From: CADCVW01 sp035644935
Lineage (GTDB): Bacteria > Pseudomonadota > Alphaproteobacteria > Sphingomonadales > Sphingomonadaceae
DNA: 6,154 nucleotides
NCBI GenBank assembly: GCA_035644935.1
Contig: DASQNO010000003.1
Location: 1 to 6,154, forward strand
Direction: 5' to 3'
The notes beneath the pieces were generated by a model, which was not told the origin of the DNA, did no database searches, and worked only from the letters and a program-made list of their open reading frames with translations. Position numbers and translations under genes: made by a program. Positions 4,451 through 6,154 of the stretch are shown here, in pieces (the first letter of the stretch is position 1; every line of letters starts with the position of its first letter).

Positions 4451-6154
4451 GGTCTGGTCGGAAACCCTGTTCGAATGTGATAGCCTGTAGACATGGATGG
4501 ATTACGAACGAGAATTAAGCGAGTTGAGTTTACATCGACTGCGCCGCTAGCGCCACGCGTCACTGATATTCCGATCGGACTCCCACCTGTGTGATCAATC
4601 CTGAGACGCCCGGACGAACCCGACAACCACCTCGAAATATTTCCCGCATTCGCGTCAAGAGCGTTCGAAACAGCACTCTCGGCACCGGCTCGATCGTAAA
4701 ATGAGGACGAGCCGGTGATCTTCGGTTCAGCAGCCAAACGAGCCATTAGTTGCGACTCGGACCGACCAACGTGCTTCACCAGAAGATGGCCCCCTGCCGC
4801 TTCGTGAGCTGCAAGACCGCCTCCGGGCACAATCCGGCTGTAAGTCGCTTCGCCTCTTCCGGCTGAACCCAGCCTGCCCAAGCCATAACCGACAGCCCTG
4901 CCCGCGCCATAGAAGCCCGCTCCGATTGCGCTGTCTTGAGCAAAGGTTTGGACGCCGTTTTCCTGGCCGAGCGCCCAGCGGAGCGAGACGCCCGACGTTC
5001 CCGACGACAAGCCGGAGGTGACGGCCCCCGCGAGCAAGGAGCCGCCAAGCACAATCGTGCCCGCCGCCAGGGTTCCACCACCGAGAACGCCCGCGCCAAG
5101 AAAGCCGCCAACCTCCCGGCTTATCTGCGCATTGGCGGCGGCATCCCAGGCGGCGAGTTGCCCGTCCCAACGGCTGTAGTTCTGGAGCTTCATGTCGTAG
5201 TCGTAGTAGTCGCCCTTGGTGGGCCCGTACGTGGCGACGAATTCCTGCCTCCACCGTTCGTTCTGCGAACGCGAGAACGTCAATCCATCCTGCGTCTCTG
5301 CGGATCGCCTGCCGTCGGCGCGCGCCGCCGCCGGATCGCCACCGGCGGCGGCCAGCGACTCCGCGTACAGGCTGCGGACGATGCCGTCCCTGCGCAGAGT
5401 TCGCTGGATGTTCGCCAACATCGCGGTCGCTTCCGGGAAGTAATCGATGCCGGCAGCACCGCCCGCACTAGCCCTGGTGTCAGGTTGCGCGAAGGCTTGG
5501 CCGACGAGGTGTTCGACCGCCTCCGTGTTGACCATGCCGCTGCCCGGAACGCGGCTTCGCGACACCCCGTAACCTATCATGTTCCCGATCGTGGACCCGA
5601 TCACATCGGGCAGCACGGCGATGAGGTTGTCGCCGAAGCTGGTGCCGGTGAGCACGCTGCGGCTGGCCGCGCCGGCGATGCCGGCGGCCATGCTGGTCAC
5701 GCCGTGGCGCAGGTGGTTGGCGACCGATGTGCTCGCCCCTTCGCCGGCCAGTGGTTTGAGCCCGAGCCTGTTGCCCACATAGCCCGCGACCCCGCCGACC
5801 ACGCCCGCGACCGCAAGGCCGGCCCAGTCGAACTTCTTCTGCAGGCCTGTGGCGACCGCGATGCCCTGCGTCACCGCATTGCCCGCCATGCCGCCGACCG
5901 CGCCGCCGACGAGCCCGCCGCCGGCGATCCCGCCAAGGCTCCCGCCCACCCCGGCGCTGATGCCCGCCATCGCGACCTGCTTGAAGCTGAACTTGTCCTG
6001 GATGCCCGTCGCGAGCCCGAACCCCTGGCTGGCCGCGCTGCCGACCATGGCGGCCCCGATCCCGCCCAGGAAGCCCTTGAACACCGCCGGCGCGACCTGC
6101 GGGAGGATGAGGGTCACGCCGATCGCCACCACCAGCAGCAGCATGGAGCCGAAC
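4447..6154 (-). CDS. Glycine-zipper polymorphic toxin with C-terminal RNase A-like domain (partial)
   Basis: The frame is open to the right edge, and residues before the first ATG (6142-6144) match the interior of the neighbouring toxin, so the true start lies outside the window. Numbered from that ATG, 1-22 is a hydrophobic segment, 24-120 a glycine-zipper stretch, and 169-193 the conserved SFGDN...LPDVIGSTIGNM-GYGV block. A variable linker with a hydrophobic, glycine-rich part at about 340-375 follows. The tip, about 441-565, carries AAHEAAGGHLLVKHVGRS (445-462), SSSFYDRAGAE, ISRWL and a closing GYHIRTGFP (554-562). This is the pattern of the bacterial CdiA-CT RNase A-like domain. In that family one histidine of the H-x-KHVG region and late Tyr/Thr residues belong to the active site, and H453, H458, Y555 and T559 are candidates here. 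The expected action is RNA degradation in target cells. The first 359 bp are about 95% identical to the other toxin, whereas the tip is unrelated. Confidence 0.85.
   Translation of the reverse strand, partial: FGSMLLLVVAIGVTLILPQVAPAVFKGFLGGIGAAMVGSAASQGFGLATGIQDKFSFKQVAMAGISAGVGGSLGGIAGGGLVGGAVGGMAGNAVTQGIAVATGLQKKFDWAGLAVAGVVGGVAGYVGNRLGLKPLAGEGASTSVANHLRHGVTSMAAGIAGAASRSVLTGTSFGDNLIAVLPDVIGSTIGNMIGYGVSRSRVPGSGMVNTEAVEHLVGQAFAQPDTRASAGGAAGIDYFPEATAMLANIQRTLRRDGIVRSLYAESLAAAGGDPAAARADGRRSAETQDGLTFSRSQNERWRQEFVATYGPTKGDYYDYDMKLQNYSRWDGQLAAWDAAANAQISREVGGFLGAGVLGGGTLAAGTIVLGGSLLAGAVTSGLSSGTSGVSLRWALGQENGVQTFAQDSAIGAGFYGAGRAVGYGLGRLGSAGRGEATYSRIVPGGGLAAHEAAGGHLLVKHVGRSESQLMARLAAEPKITGSSSFYDRAGAESAVSNALDANAGNISRWLSGSSGRLRIDHTGGSPIGISVTRGASGAVDVNSTRLILVRNPSMSTGYHIRTGFPTRP
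5796..6154 (-). repeat. Shared toxin core, copy in the RNase A-like cassette
   Basis: Partner of 2321-2679. The similarity reaches the window edge, so the shared block is probably longer. A second, weaker match (about 80%) covers the LPDVIGSTIGNM region (about 5562-5650 against 2101-2190), separated by a variable stretch. Confidence 0.8.

Noticed and set aside
4727..5254. 175-codon minus-strand frame inside the RNase A-like toxin
   Set aside because: Arg/Trp-rich out-of-frame reading of the toxin gene with no recognisable motif.

Overview
The window looks like chromosomal or large-plasmid DNA of a high-GC alphaproteobacterium, most likely a sphingomonad (Sphingomonas, Sphingobium or Novosphingobium type). 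This rests on the style of the RHS, LysM and glycine-zipper proteins, which I know from that group. It is inference, because no rRNA or housekeeping gene is present. All real genes lie on the minus strand and read right to left.

The window is part of an array of polymorphic-toxin tip cassettes. (1) At the right edge, 4447-6154 is the 3' part of a toxin gene: a glycine-rich core, a variable linker and a C-terminal RNase A-like (CdiA-CT type) domain. It overlaps by 4 bp a CdiI_2-like immunity gene (4121-4450). (2) Next come a short fossil of a different toxin's 3' end (4024-4119) and an Imm26-like immunity gene (3530-4027) that has lost its own toxin. (3) A 270-bp repeat follows (3119-3391). 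(4) The second cassette is a headless RHS remnant (about 3125-2952) reading in frame into a LysM, glycine-zipper and GIY-YIG nuclease toxin (1083-2951), with its immunity gene (678-1073). (5) A second copy of the repeat (292-564) follows. (6) The left edge holds a 5'-truncated RHS/YD-repeat fragment (1-266) whose sequence normally lies just upstream of the LysM part, so a third cassette probably continues to the left.

The genes work as toxin/immunity pairs. Each toxin has a shared delivery and packaging core and a swappable nuclease tip, and the gene downstream protects the producer. The cores of the two cassettes are about 95% identical over 359 bp, while the tips and immunity genes are unrelated. 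Together with the truncated RHS pieces next to the repeat, this suggests a silent reservoir of tips that can recombine into a full-length RHS gene outside the window.

The two repeat copies align without gaps over 272 bp and can fold into several hairpins. One stem shows a compensatory base change. The repeat is the least explained element of the window. The two gene-free stretches (about 267-677 and 3126-3529) are occupied mainly by these repeats.
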